Assembly: GCF_003943655.1 (NCBI RefSeq)
Contig: NZ_RJMM01000001.1
Span: 168,483-204,228, forward strand
Reading direction: 5' to 3'
Length of the DNA: 35,746 bases
Source: Streptococcus sanguinis
GTDB lineage: Bacteria > Bacillota > Bacilli > Lactobacillales > Streptococcaceae
Position numbers and translations under genes: made by a program. The stretch's first letter is position 1, and each line of letters begins with the position of its first letter. Of the stretch, positions 23,565 through 32,800 are shown piece after piece. Below the pieces are notes generated by a model that was not told the origin of the DNA, did not search any database, and worked only from the letters and a program-made list of their open reading frames with translations.

Positions 23565-25106
23565 TTAAAACTGAATGCTCAAGTCCACAGCCTTTTCAAC
23601 GGCTGCTAGGAATTCTTCGTTTTCAATCAGCTCAGAAGCCTTGTTGAGCTCTTCGTAGATTTCAATGTCCTTATCAAACTCGATAAAGCGGACATGCTGA
23701 CGGAAGAGGTCATAAGCTGGCTTGGTTCCCTTGCCTAGTTCATGATTTTCTGGTTTCAGATCTAGAGCTTGGCAGGCTGCCATGATTTCTGTTGCCACGA
23801 TGCGGCGAGAATTCTTAAGAATTTCAGCTGCCTTACGTGCTGCAGTAGTTCCCATGCTGACAAAGTCTTCTTGGTTTTCACAAGATGGGATAGAGTCTAC
23901 GCTGGCTGGATGAGACAGAACTTTGTTTTCAGATGCGAGTGAAGCACAAGCATACTGGGTAATCATAAAGCCAGAGTTGAGTCCTGGGTGTTTGACTAAG
24001 AAGGATGGAAGCTTGCTCAGTTGGCTGTTGACCAAACGTTCTACACGACGCTCGGATACATTTCCGATTTCAGAAATAGCGATGCCGAGGAAGTCGAATG
24101 GCTGAGCCATTGGTTCACCGTGGAAGTTACCGCCTGAAATAACATGGCCTTCCTTGGTGATAATAGGATTGTCTGTGACGGAGTTGATTTCAATCTCAAC
24201 TTTAGTTTTCACATAAGCGATAGAGTCCTTGCTGGCACCATGAATCTGCGGAATACAACGCAGGGTGTAAGGGTCTTGGACCCGTTGTTGAGTGGCTACG
24301 GTTGTGTTGCCACTGCCTTCCAGAAGGTTGCGGATATTGCGGGCTGTAGCTAGCTGACCGCTCTGAGGTCGAATGGTGTGTAAGTCTTCTTCAAATGGAC
24401 TGGTAATACCATTATGGACTTCCATGGAAAGAGCGCCAGCGACATCTGACAGTTTAAGCAGCTGGATGGCATCGTAGGTAGCCAGGGCTCCGATACCTGT
24501 CAGGACAGTCGTACCGTTAATCAGCGCCAACCCTTCCTTAGCTGCTAGAGCAATTTTCTCGATACCGGCCTTGTCCAATGCTTCTTGTCCAGAGAGCAAT
24601 TCACCTTGATAGTAAGCGCGCCCCAGTCCTAACATAGGCAGAACCATGTGAGCCAGCGGTGCTAAATCTCCAGAAGCTCCCAAAGATCCTTTTTCCGGAA
24701 TGTAAGGGACTACGCCTTTATTGAGCAATTCTAGGAGCTTTTCGACAGTAGAGAGACGAATGCCAGAATAGCCCTTTACCAAGGAATTAATCCGGATTAG
24801 CATGATAGCGCGGACGGCATCTTCAGGTAGAGGATCGCCATAGCCTGAAGAGTGTGTACGGATTAGGTTTTCTTGCAGCTGCGTCGTATCTTCTGGTGAG
24901 ATGCTGACATTGCAGAGAGAGCCAAATCCAGTTGTAACACCGTAGACTACCCGCTTTTCGCGGACGATGTCATCCACGATTTTGCGGGAAGCTTCTACAG
25001 CTTTCTTAGCTTCTTGGTTGATTTCGCAGGTGGCTCCATGTCGGGCTACTGCGATAACATCTTCAAGTGTTAGACTGTTTCCGTCTAAGTGAATCAATTT
25101 TGACAT
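23565..25106 (-). CDS. hutH: histidine ammonia-lyase
   Basis: A 513-residue enzyme that deaminates L-histidine to urocanate, the first step of degradation. The residues that cyclise into the MIO electrophile are A144-S145-G146 within GSLGASGDLAPLAHM. The catalytic tyrosine region YGVTTGFG is at about 55-62, and SGGNFHGEPMA and ENQEDFVSMG are further family marks. Full length. GGAGG precedes the ATG. It follows the amino-acid permease gene after 35 nt, so uptake and first enzyme are expressed together, and it is followed by a hairpin before hutG. Confidence 0.97.
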   Translation of the reverse strand: MSKLIHLDGNSLTLEDVIAVARHGATCEINQEAKKAVEASRKIVDDIVREKRVVYGVTTGFGSLCNVSISPEDTTQLQENLIRTHSSGYGDPLPEDAVRAIMLIRINSLVKGYSGIRLSTVEKLLELLNKGVVPYIPEKGSLGASGDLAPLAHMVLPMLGLGRAYYQGELLSGQEALDKAGIEKIALAAKEGLALINGTTVLTGIGALATYDAIQLLKLSDVAGALSMEVHNGITSPFEEDLHTIRPQSGQLATARNIRNLLEGSGNTTVATQQRVQDPYTLRCIPQIHGASKDSIAYVKTKVEIEINSVTDNPIITKEGHVISGGNFHGEPMAQPFDFLGIAISEIGNVSERRVERLVNSQLSKLPSFLVKHPGLNSGFMITQYACASLASENKVLSHPASVDSIPSCENQEDFVSMGTTAARKAAEILKNSRRIVATEIMAACQALDLKPENHELGKGTKPAYDLFRQHVRFIEFDKDIEIYEELNKASELIENEEFLAAVEKAVDLSIQF

Positions 25107-25141
25107 GTAAAATCCTCCATGATGGGATATAATGCTTAGAG

Positions 25142-26482
25142 TTAGTCAGGGTTAGTAGGAACCTTTTTTCGGCCGTGCATAAAGAAGTATACTAAGCTGG
25201 CAACAGCGGCTCCAATGACACCATAAACGACGTTCATCGGATTATCAGCTACAATCATAACCAGGCTGACAACAACAGCTAGGATAGGGATGACAGGGCC
25301 GAATGGTACGCGGAAGACAACCTTCTTTTCTGGATACATTTTTCTGAGTTTCAAGACCGCCAAGGCAGTTGGGATGTATTGGAAGAAACGGAAGACCACG
25401 CTGAGGGTAGCCAATTCTTCAAATTTTCCAGAGAAGAGCAGAGCGATTGAGAATGCTCCAGAGATTAAGATAGCAACTACAGGAGCGTTTTTAGCATTGG
25501 TTTCTGCAATTTTCTTAGGCAGCAAGCCTTCTTCTGCGATAGCTGCTCCAAAACGCGGTACCATGATGGATTCCCCGATATTAAGACCTGCGATAGAGAT
25601 GAGGGCACCGATAGAAACAATCCAAGCGCCTGCAGGGCCGATCATTTCGACAAAAGCATCTTGTACAGAAGCATCTGTTTGCAAGATACGGCTACCCAGC
25701 ATAGCGATGGTTCCAGCGATAATCAACATATATAGAACAGATACAATACTGATAGAGCCCAAGATAGCCCGAGGCACATTCTTTTCTGGGTTGCGCATTT
25801 CACCGGCAACGATAGACATAGTTTCAAATCCAATGAAGCCGTAGAAGATATAGACAGCTGTGTTGGCAATGGCAGTCATGACATTGGTTCCAGGTTCAAG
25901 CTGTAGGAAAGGAGTGAAATTTCCTTTATCTACTCCGCCTTTGATAAAGAAGATAGCACATGCTGCAAAGGCAATGATTGGGATTAACTTAGCTACAGTT
26001 GCAGTGAGTGTGAAAATTTTTGAGGTCTTCAAACCAGCAATGTTCATTAAGCTGAGCAAGATAATCAAAGCGATACTAAGCAAACGCTCGTAAGGAGTGA
26101 AAGCTGGGAAGGTAATGACAAAGAGTCGGGCAAAACCAGCAGCCATAGCTGACCAGGCAATACCAGTTACGACCCAGCCTAGGAAACCAACGTTAAATCC
26201 AATGAAGTCTCCAAAGGCTGCTTTGGAATATTGGAAGGCTCCACCGTTCTTGTTAAAATAACCAGCAGTTTCTGCCAAGCAGACGGCTAAGAGAATAACG
26301 AGGAGTGCTGTTCCAAGCATGACAGCCAGAGAGGCAGGACCAAGTCCTTTATAAATCTTTTGCGGTAGGAGGAAAATACCCGAACCGATAACGGCATTGA
26401 TACCGTAGAGAGTTGCACCGGAAAAGCTAAATTTCGCTTTTTCCTGTTCTTGTTCTTGTGCAGTGAGTTTAGTTGCATCCAT
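25142..26482 (-). CDS. APC family amino-acid permease, probable histidine uptake
   Basis: A 446-residue membrane protein with about 12 helices of the amino acid-polyamine-organocation family. The first helix holds the unwound motif NAVIGSGIFLLP that binds the amino-acid backbone, and GFIGFETMSIVAGEMRNPEKNVPRAI is the conserved loop after helix 6. Substrate preference cannot be read from motifs, but its place between hutD and hutH makes histidine (or urocanate) the likely substrate. AAAGGAG precedes the ATG. The 76-nt gap before it holds an 11-bp hairpin that overlaps the hutD stop codon. Confidence 0.9.
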   Translation of the reverse strand: MDATKLTAQEQEQEKAKFSFSGATLYGINAVIGSGIFLLPQKIYKGLGPASLAVMLGTALLVILLAVCLAETAGYFNKNGGAFQYSKAAFGDFIGFNVGFLGWVVTGIAWSAMAAGFARLFVITFPAFTPYERLLSIALIILLSLMNIAGLKTSKIFTLTATVAKLIPIIAFAACAIFFIKGGVDKGNFTPFLQLEPGTNVMTAIANTAVYIFYGFIGFETMSIVAGEMRNPEKNVPRAILGSISIVSVLYMLIIAGTIAMLGSRILQTDASVQDAFVEMIGPAGAWIVSIGALISIAGLNIGESIMVPRFGAAIAEEGLLPKKIAETNAKNAPVVAILISGAFSIALLFSGKFEELATLSVVFRFFQYIPTALAVLKLRKMYPEKKVVFRVPFGPVIPILAVVVSLVMIVADNPMNVVYGVIGAAVASLVYFFMHGRKKVPTNPD

Positions 26483-26520
26483 AATAATGTTTCTCCTTTA
26501 GAGATATGGCGATCCTCTCC

Positions 26521-26564
26521 AAGTAAAGATAGAATGGTGACAAGGCATTATGGTATCTTTACTT
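26521..26564 (-). other. Intercistronic hairpin between hutD and the permease gene
   Basis: AAGTAAAGATA (26521-26531) and TATCTTTACTT (26554-26564) are perfect 11-bp arms around a 22-nt loop, and the hutD stop codon lies in one arm. No T-run follows on either strand. It could mark RNA processing or protect the upstream message. Confidence 0.65.
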
Positions 26565-27158
26565 AGTAGGGATGTAGGTCAAACCAGCCCAAATAGCGAG
26601 GGGAGCGCCCTTTGGCTGGTTACTCGAAAACATTATATGCAGCTCAGTTTCCTGAGTCTCTTTTTCCACTATCAGAAGCTGCTCTGCCTCTAGGTTAAGT
26701 GCTGGCAGGTTTGTTCCCGTCACCGTCAGATCCTCTAAGGCATAAATAAATTGAATTTCGTCATCTCGGCTAAGCTCTTGCTCATTGAAGACGGCAATCA
26801 TCTGTCCCTGATAATGGTCGCTGTATATTAAGTTAAAGTCGGTACAAGTTCCACGACTTGTGATAGAATCACTCCCTTCGAAGAAATAGGGAGTAAAGGG
26901 AGCTAGAACCGTTTCCTCCTGCCGGCTGGCATTGTGGAGATGAAGTGTGTGGTCCAGGCTCATGAGAATACGGTGAAAGCCGCTGAGGTCAGAAAACTGA
27001 CTTTCAGCCAACTCCACAGTCGCTGTTGAGAGTCGATAGTCAAAGTCACGCTTGCCATAGTGGCCAGTTGGTGGGGAAAGATAAAGCTGTTTAGTCTTTC
27101 CCCCCGACCAATCGGAAACTTGAAAATCGTTTGCTCTTAAAAGGGTTACATTTGTCAT
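26559..27158 (-). CDS. hutD: HutD family protein
   Basis: A 199-residue cupin-like protein of the HutD family. Conserved stretches include DWSGGKTKQLYLSPP, KRDFDYRLSTATVE, FSDLSGFHRILMSLDHTL and the FEGSDSI turn. In Pseudomonas HutD is thought to limit hut activity, perhaps by binding urocanate or formylglutamate, but no catalytic role is established. It starts 12 nt after the fhs stop codon. No Shine-Dalgarno sequence is visible before the ATG, so translation probably depends on ribosomes finishing fhs, which would keep its level low. Confidence 0.88.
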   Translation of the reverse strand: MTNVTLLRANDFQVSDWSGGKTKQLYLSPPTGHYGKRDFDYRLSTATVELAESQFSDLSGFHRILMSLDHTLHLHNASRQEETVLAPFTPYFFEGSDSITSRGTCTDFNLIYSDHYQGQMIAVFNEQELSRDDEIQFIYALEDLTVTGTNLPALNLEAEQLLIVEKETQETELHIMFSSNQPKGAPLAIWAGLTYIPTK

Positions 27159-27170
27159 TTTTGGTATTTA

Positions 27171-28844
27171 TTAGAACAAACCGCTGATATTGCCGTCTTT
27201 GTCAACATCAATCTTTTCGCTGGCTGGTGCCTTAGGCAAGCCAGGCATGGTCATGATAGCACCTGTCAGAGCGACGATGAAGCCTGCACCAGCAGAAACT
27301 TTGAGCTGGCTGATAGTCACAACAAAGTCTTTAGGTGCGCCTAGTTTCTTAGCATCGTCTGAGAAGGAGTACTGAGTCTTAGCCATACAGATAGGATAGT
27401 TGGAGAAGCCCAGCTCTTCCAGTTGTTTGAGCTCACGTTTAGCGGCAGGTGTCAGGCGAACGCCCTTGCCTCCATAGACCTTAGTAACAATTTTGTTGAG
27501 CTTGGTCTCAATGGAGTCTTCTTCATTATATACAAATTGGAAGTGATTGTCTCCTTCGGCCAGTTCAACGACTTTTTCAGCCAACTCTTTACCGCCGGCT
27601 CCGCCATTTGCCCAAACGTCGGAAATCACTACGTCAACTCCGCGTTTTTGGCAGGCGTCATAAACTGCTTGCAATTCTGCTTCGGTATCCAGCGGGAATT
27701 TATTGATGGCAACGACTGCTGGCAATCCATAAACATCTTGAATGTTTTCCAGATGTTTTTCTAAGTTCGGCAGTCCGTCTACAACAGCTTGGACATTTTC
27801 TTCAGCCAAATCACTCTTAGCCACACCACCGTGCATCTTGAGAGCGCGGATGGTAGCAACCAGAACTACAGCCGATGGACGAAGGCCAGATGTACGACAC
27901 TTGATATCAATGAATTTTTCAGCACCCAGGTCAGCACCGAAACCAGCTTCGGTGACTGCATAGTCACCATATTTGAGAGCCAGTTTGGTAGCCAGAACAC
28001 TGTTACAACCATGGGCAATGTTGGCGAAAGGTCCGCCGTGAATCAAGGCTGGTGTGTGTTCCAGAGTTTGAACCAAGTTTGGATGGATAGCGTCTTTGAG
28101 CACAGCAGCCATAGCGCCGCCAGCTTTCAGATCCTTGGCAGTTACTGGTTTACCGTCAAAGCTGTAGCCAATGATAATCTTTTCCAAACGGTTCTTGAGG
28201 TCAGTGATATTTTCTGACAGACAGAGAATAGCCATAACCTCAGAAGCAACTGTAATGTCAAAACCATCTTCACGCGGAACACCGTTGACTTTACCTTGCA
28301 AGCCGTCTACGATGTGGCGCAGTTGCCGGTCATTCATATCCACTGCCCGCTTCCAAGTGATGCGGCGAGAATCGATACCTAAGGCATTGCCATGGTGAAT
28401 GTGGTTATCAATGAGGGCCGCTAGTAGGTTGTTGGCAACACCGATGGCATGAAAGTCACCAGTGAAGTGGAGATTGATGTCCTCCATGGGTACAACCTGG
28501 GCGTGACCACCGCCAGCAGCTCCGCCCTTGATACCAAAGACAGGTCCGAGTGAAGGTTCACGCAGAGCGATAACGGCTTTTTTACCGATAGCAGCTAAAG
28601 CATCGACCAATCCGACAGAAGTCGTTGTCTTGCCTTCTCCTGCTGGTGTCGGAGAAATAGCTGTCACGAGAATCAGTTTGCCGTCTGGCTTGTCTTTTAA
28701 GGCTTCCAGTTGGCCGGCACTGATTTTTGCCTTGTAATTTCCATAAAGAGACAAGGCATCTTCAGCAATTCCTAGCTTTTCTGCCACCTCTTTGATGGGC
28801 TTCATTTGAACCGAATTCGCAATTTCAATATCTGATAAAACCAT
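27171..28844 (-). CDS. fhs: formate-tetrahydrofolate ligase
   Basis: A 557-residue ATP-dependent enzyme that joins formate to tetrahydrofolate to give 10-formyltetrahydrofolate. The P-loop is [16 protein letters not shown] near residue 70, followed by [23 protein letters not shown] and the KFPLDTEAE region. I use the ATG at 28844 ([12 protein letters not shown]), with AGAGG 7 nt upstream; a longer reading from 28874 is unsupported. Its place next to ftcD and fchA suggests it handles formate or balances one-carbon folates during histidine use. Streptococci usually have another fhs elsewhere, so this may be a pathway-specific second copy (inference). Confidence 0.95.
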   Translation of the reverse strand: MVLSDIEIANSVQMKPIKEVAEKLGIAEDALSLYGNYKAKISAGQLEALKDKPDGKLILVTAISPTPAGEGKTTTSVGLVDALAAIGKKAVIALREPSLGPVFGIKGGAAGGGHAQVVPMEDINLHFTGDFHAIGVANNLLAALIDNHIHHGNALGIDSRRITWKRAVDMNDRQLRHIVDGLQGKVNGVPREDGFDITVASEVMAILCLSENITDLKNRLEKIIIGYSFDGKPVTAKDLKAGGAMAAVLKDAIHPNLVQTLEHTPALIHGGPFANIAHGCNSVLATKLALKYGDYAVTEAGFGADLGAEKFIDIKCRTSGLRPSAVVLVATIRALKMHGGVAKSDLAEENVQAVVDGLPNLEKHLENIQDVYGLPAVVAINKFPLDTEAELQAVYDACQKRGVDVVISDVWANGGAGGKELAEKVVELAEGDNHFQFVYNEEDSIETKLNKIVTKVYGGKGVRLTPAAKRELKQLEELGFSNYPICMAKTQYSFSDDAKKLGAPKDFVVTISQLKVSAGAGFIVALTGAIMTMPGLPKAPASEKIDVDKDGNISGLF

Positions 28845-28910
28845 ATTGTTACCTCTTGAGAAAAGGAAGTCCATCCATGGGAAAGAGCAGACTTCTCTTC
28901 CGTTTATCTA

Positions 28911-29537
28911 TTAGACAACTTTCAAAATTTCTTGATAAATTTCATCGGCTAGAGCGCAGCCTTTTTGTAGGAGCTCTTCACCCTTGCTGCGGTAGTCTGC
29001 GACGAATGCTTCATCCTTGACACCTGACAGATTTATGAGGACATTGAGCCAAGCCCCTTGCAGACCAGCCTTAAGGTTGAGAGCTGCTACCCCCAGGTCG
29101 CTGGCAGCATTGGTATTGGACTTACCGACAGCCTTTTGAGTTGTTTGCAGGGCAGCCAAGATGTCTTCCATCATGCCATAAGGTGACTTGGTCGCTTCCT
29201 TGAGGGCTTGCTGCATAGCTTCCCGACGAGCAGCCTTATCTTCCTCTGTTTCCTTAGGCATATCAAAGACGGCGGAGACCAGATTGAAGGCTTCAGTGTC
29301 CTTGTCGATAGCAGCGAGCAGGCTTTCTTGCAGGCAGGCGCTTTCTGCATGCACTTGAGCAATTTCTGCTTCAAATTCTGTGTATTTTTTCTTGCCAAGG
29401 GTTAATTCACAGACCATTTTGGTTAGGGAAATCCCGTTAGCTGCTGAAAGAGCAGCGGCAGAGCCGCCTCCTGGTGCAGGAGCGTCTGAGCCTAGGACTT
29501 GGGCAAATTCTGTCAAACTTAAATCTACTAATTTCAT
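28911..29537 (-). CDS. fchA: formiminotetrahydrofolate cyclodeaminase
   Basis: A 208-residue all-helical enzyme that converts 5-formiminotetrahydrofolate to 5,10-methenyltetrahydrofolate and ammonia. The conserved N-terminal loop is LGSDAPAPGGGSAAALSAANG, truncated here to its recognisable core (DAPAPGGGSAAAL). Other marks are the DTEAFNLVSAVFDMPK helix and SNTNAASDLGVAAL. In mammals this is the second domain of FTCD; here it is a separate gene 14 nt after ftcD with AGGAGGG before its ATG, so the two halves are made together and probably associate. Confidence 0.94.
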   Translation of the reverse strand: MKLVDLSLTEFAQVLGSDAPAPGGGSAAALSAANGISLTKMVCELTLGKKKYTEFEAEIAQVHAESACLQESLLAAIDKDTEAFNLVSAVFDMPKETEEDKAARREAMQQALKEATKSPYGMMEDILAALQTTQKAVGKSNTNAASDLGVAALNLKAGLQGAWLNVLINLSGVKDEAFVADYRSKGEELLQKGCALADEIYQEILKVV

Positions 29538-29551
29538 AGGTTTCTGCCCTC

Positions 29552-30451
29552 CTAGCCCAGCAAATGGTTTTCCAGAACTTGCTTGCCATAGTCAAAGTCT
29601 TCGATTTGCAGATAGTATTCTGCTGCGTCAATCAGAGCCTTGGCTGGAGCCAAACCGATGACTTCTGAGCCGAGGATTCCAACTCCGTAACGCTTGGCTT
29701 CAAAGCGAACAGTTTCAAAGACACGATAGAGTGGGAATTTTTCCAGATTAACCATATTGATAGAAACCTGGGCAATGTTGCGGTCTTCCAGCATAACGCC
29801 GATAGCTTTACAGTACTTGTAGCCACCGCTTGATCCACGGATAATTTTGGCAATATTGTTGGCAATTTCCAGATTGTCTGTATCCAAGTTGATGTTGTAG
29901 GCGATGAGCGGCATTCTAGCACCGACAGCAGTGACACCAGCAGTTGGGTGAATCTTTCTTTCACCGTAGTCAGGCGCCCAGTCAGGTTCCAAGAGTTTTT
30001 CTGGCATGCCTTCAAATTGTCCCTTACGTACCTTAGCCAAGTTCTTACGCTCTGGACGAGTCGCTGCATCTTCATAGAGGAAGATAGGAATACCGAGCTC
30101 ACGGTTGATTCGCTCAGATACTGTCTTCGCAATTTCTACGCATTCCTCACTTGTGATGTCCTTAATCGGTACAAAAGGCAGGACATCAGTTGCGCCCATA
30201 CGAGGGTGTTCGCCCTGGTGCTTGGTCAAGTCAATGTTTTCAGAAGCATATTTGACCAAACGAAAGGCAACTTCCTGAATGTTTTGATCGTCGCCGACCA
30301 AGGTAAAGACGCTGCGGTTGTGGCTGGCATCAGAAGAGTGGTCCAAAAGTGTTACACCTGGCACGCTCTTAGCTGTTTCCACTAGACCGTCAATGACCGC
30401 TTGGTTGCGGCCTTCAGAAAAGTTAGGAATACATTCAACAATTTTTGCCAT
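29552..30451 (-). CDS. ftcD: glutamate formiminotransferase
   Basis: A 299-residue enzyme that moves the formimino group of formiminoglutamate to tetrahydrofolate, leaving glutamate. It corresponds to the N-terminal domain of mammalian FTCD: VECIPNFSEGRN at the start, LLDHSSDASHNRSVFTLVG, HQGEHPRMGATDVLPFVP, and VGARMPLIAYNINLDT. GAGGTAA precedes the ATG. It is followed by fchA and fhs, making a folate branch module within the hut operon. The upstream 119-nt gap to hutU contains a strong hairpin. Confidence 0.95.
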   Translation of the reverse strand: MAKIVECIPNFSEGRNQAVIDGLVETAKSVPGVTLLDHSSDASHNRSVFTLVGDDQNIQEVAFRLVKYASENIDLTKHQGEHPRMGATDVLPFVPIKDITSEECVEIAKTVSERINRELGIPIFLYEDAATRPERKNLAKVRKGQFEGMPEKLLEPDWAPDYGERKIHPTAGVTAVGARMPLIAYNINLDTDNLEIANNIAKIIRGSSGGYKYCKAIGVMLEDRNIAQVSINMVNLEKFPLYRVFETVRFEAKRYGVGILGSEVIGLAPAKALIDAAEYYLQIEDFDYGKQVLENHLLG

Positions 30452-30517
30452 AAGATATTACCTCGTGATATCAATAATTTTAATTTATAATATGAACTTA
30501 ATAAAGCAGAACCTCCT

Positions 30518-30545
30518 CCTGAGCTAGGCTGATACCCAGCTCAGG
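30518..30545 (-). other. Intercistronic hairpin between hutU and ftcD
   Basis: CCTGAGCTAGG (30518-30528) and CCCAGCTCAGG (30535-30545) form an 11-bp stem with one G-U wobble and a 6-nt loop. No T-run follows on either strand, so it is unlikely to be a full terminator. It may stabilise the hutU message or lower downstream expression. Confidence 0.7.
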
Positions 30546-30570
30546 TCGGAAGTTGGGGGACAAGTTTTTT

Positions 30571-32601
30571 CTATTCGAACAACTTTTTAACAGATTCTTT
30601 GACCAAATCTTCGTCAGTTAAGTACGGAATGGTGATGTGGTCTGTTCCTTGGTGGAGACGGTTGTACTCGATAGCTGTTTCGATAGCATGCTCATTGCGA
30701 GCCCAGTTACGACGAGCAACTCCGCCGATTGTATCCCAAGCGATAGCAGATTTGATGATTTCATCAATGCGTTCGCTGCCGTCCAGTACTAAGCCAAAGC
30801 CACCGTTGATAGACTTACCAATACCAGTTCCGCCACCGTTGTGGAGAGCTACCAAACTCATACCACGAGCTGCATTACCAGCATAACATTGCACAGCCAT
30901 GTCGCAAGTGACATTAGATCCGTCCTTGATATTAGAAGTTTCACGGAATGGAGAGTCGGTACCAGATACGTCGTGGTGGTCACGGCCGATCATGACAGGA
31001 CCAATCTTGCCTTCGCGTACTAATTCATTGAACTTGAGAGCAATATTGACACGGCCCATACAGTCTTGGTAGAGAATGCGAGCCTGAGTTCCAACAACCA
31101 ACTGGTTCTTTTCTGCATCACGGATCCAGTTGTAGTTGTCGCGGTCTTGGTAGCGGCGGTTAGGGTCGATGACTTCCATGGCTGCATGGTCAGTAGCGAC
31201 TAGGTCTTCGTGCTTACCGCTCAGACATACCCAACGGAAAGGACCGTAGCCATAGTCAAAGAGCATTGGACCCATGATGTCTTCTACATAAGATGGCCAG
31301 ATAAAGCCGTCTTTATCATCAAAGCCATTCTTAGAAATTTCCTTGATGCCAGAGTCATAGACTGCCTTCATAAAGGCATTACCGTAGTCAAAGAAGTAAG
31401 TGCCATTGTTAGTCAAGGTCTTGATTGCCTTGAAGTGACGTTCCAATGTTTCGTCAACCAACTTAGCAAAGGTTTCCTTATCTTCAGCCAAGAGGCGAGT
31501 CCGCTCTTCAAAGCTGATACCAGCTGGACAGTAGCCGCCGTCATAGACATTGTGGCAAGAAGTTTGGTCAGACAGCAAATCTACATGGATATTGTTCTCG
31601 TTGACATATTCTAAGAGGTCTACGATGTTACCATGATAGGCGATAGAAGTTGATTCGCCAGCTTCCAGAGCTTTTTGAGCCAAGTCGATAGCTTCTTTCG
31701 GACTTTCGGCTAATTGGCTAATCCATCCTTGAGAGTGACGAGTTTCAATCCGAGAATAGTCTACTTCTGCCACGATTGCTACAGCTTTAGCAATTTCGGC
31801 TGCTTTCCCTTGAGCTCCACTCATGCCGCCCAGACCAGAAGAGATGAAGAGTTTGCTTGTCAGGTCGCCATCATCAGCTACACCTAGTTTCAAGCGTCCA
31901 GCATTGAGGAGAGTGTTGAAAGTACCATGGACGATACCTTGAGGGCCGATGTACATCCAGCCGCCAGCTGTCATTTGACCATAGTTGGTCACGCCCATTT
32001 CTTCTGCAATTTCCCAGTCCTTCATGTTGTCATATTCACCGACCAAGAGGCCATTGGTGATGATAACACGAGGTGCTTCTGGTTTAGATTTGAAGAGTCC
32101 GAGTGGGTGGCCAGATTCCACAACCAAGGTTTGATGGTCGGTCATGATTTCCAAGTATTTCATGATGAGGTTGTACTGCATCCAGTTAGCGCAGACAGAT
32201 CCAGTTTCCCCATAAGTAACCAATTCATAAGGATAAAGGGCGATTTCAAAGCTCAGGTTGTTGTCAATCATAACCTGCATAGCTTTGGCTGCAGTACAGT
32301 TCCCTTTGTACTCGTCAATTGGTTTACCGTAGATGCGTTCTTTTGGACGCCAGCGGTAGCCATAAATCCGTCCGCGAGTTTTCAGTTCTTCCAGAAATTC
32401 TGGAATCACTTCCTCATGGAATCTCTTTGGAATATAGCGAAGGGCATTTTTTAGAGCAATTTCGGTTTGAGCTTGAGTCAAACGGAAGCCCCGGTCAGGT
32501 GCTCGACGGATGCCTTCTTGGAAAACTGTTTTTTCAGGCAGTACATCGTCTAATTTGACGGTCATTGCTGCTGCAATTTCATTTTCGCTAAAGTATGACA
32601 T
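30571..32601 (-). CDS. hutU: urocanate hydratase, long form
   Basis: A 676-residue enzyme that adds water to urocanate to form 4-imidazolone-5-propionate, using tightly bound NAD+ as an electrophile. Family marks are GNCTAAKAMQ, YGQMTAGGWMYIGPQGIVHGT, the nucleotide-binding GLGGMSGAQ at about 256-264, DQTSCHNVYDGGY, and near the end IGRDHHDVSGTDSPFRET and LHNGGGTGIGKSINGGFG. It is about 120 residues longer than the 555-residue proteobacterial type and matches the length of the animal UROC1 type. AAAAGGAGG precedes the ATG. First gene of the minus-strand hut operon, divergent from hutI. Confidence 0.96.
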   Translation of the reverse strand: MSYFSENEIAAAMTVKLDDVLPEKTVFQEGIRRAPDRGFRLTQAQTEIALKNALRYIPKRFHEEVIPEFLEELKTRGRIYGYRWRPKERIYGKPIDEYKGNCTAAKAMQVMIDNNLSFEIALYPYELVTYGETGSVCANWMQYNLIMKYLEIMTDHQTLVVESGHPLGLFKSKPEAPRVIITNGLLVGEYDNMKDWEIAEEMGVTNYGQMTAGGWMYIGPQGIVHGTFNTLLNAGRLKLGVADDGDLTSKLFISSGLGGMSGAQGKAAEIAKAVAIVAEVDYSRIETRHSQGWISQLAESPKEAIDLAQKALEAGESTSIAYHGNIVDLLEYVNENNIHVDLLSDQTSCHNVYDGGYCPAGISFEERTRLLAEDKETFAKLVDETLERHFKAIKTLTNNGTYFFDYGNAFMKAVYDSGIKEISKNGFDDKDGFIWPSYVEDIMGPMLFDYGYGPFRWVCLSGKHEDLVATDHAAMEVIDPNRRYQDRDNYNWIRDAEKNQLVVGTQARILYQDCMGRVNIALKFNELVREGKIGPVMIGRDHHDVSGTDSPFRETSNIKDGSNVTCDMAVQCYAGNAARGMSLVALHNGGGTGIGKSINGGFGLVLDGSERIDEIIKSAIAWDTIGGVARRNWARNEHAIETAIEYNRLHQGTDHITIPYLTDEDLVKESVKKLFE

Positions 32602-32647
32602 GAAAAATCCTCCTTTTAGTCAAGTGTAAAATATCTTTCTCCTACAT

Positions 32648-32677
32648 TCTATAAGACTCCCGTCCATAAAGAGTCAA
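32648..32677 (-). promoter_or_regulatory. hutU promoter with inverted repeat in the spacer
   Basis: On the minus strand TTGACT (32672-32677) and TATAGA (32648-32653) are 18 bp apart. GACTC (32655-32659) and GAGTC (32671-32675) form an inverted repeat between the two boxes, touching the -35, which would suit a repressor. Leader about 40 nt, then AAAAGGAGG. Confidence 0.7.
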
Positions 32678-32728
32678 GAAAATGACAAAAACAGTAAAAA
32701 AAGTGGGGCTCCTATCTTTTACAAGCTT

Positions 32729-32757
32729 TTGACTATAATTTGACGATAGTGTATTAT
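32729..32757 (+). promoter_or_regulatory. hutI promoter
   Basis: TTGACT (32729-32734) and TATTAT (32752-32757) are 17 bp apart. TTTGAC occurs twice with an 11-bp period across the -35 and spacer. The promoter is back to back with that of hutU, with about 50 bp between their -35 boxes, so one regulator could control both. Confidence 0.72.
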
Positions 32758-32800
32758 GATGAAAAGCAAATATGTCGGAAAATGAAATGGAGGAACAAGC

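Noticed and set aside
31927-32454. A 175-codon open frame antisense to hutU
   Set aside because: It is a shadow of the strongly conserved hutU frame and lacks start signals.
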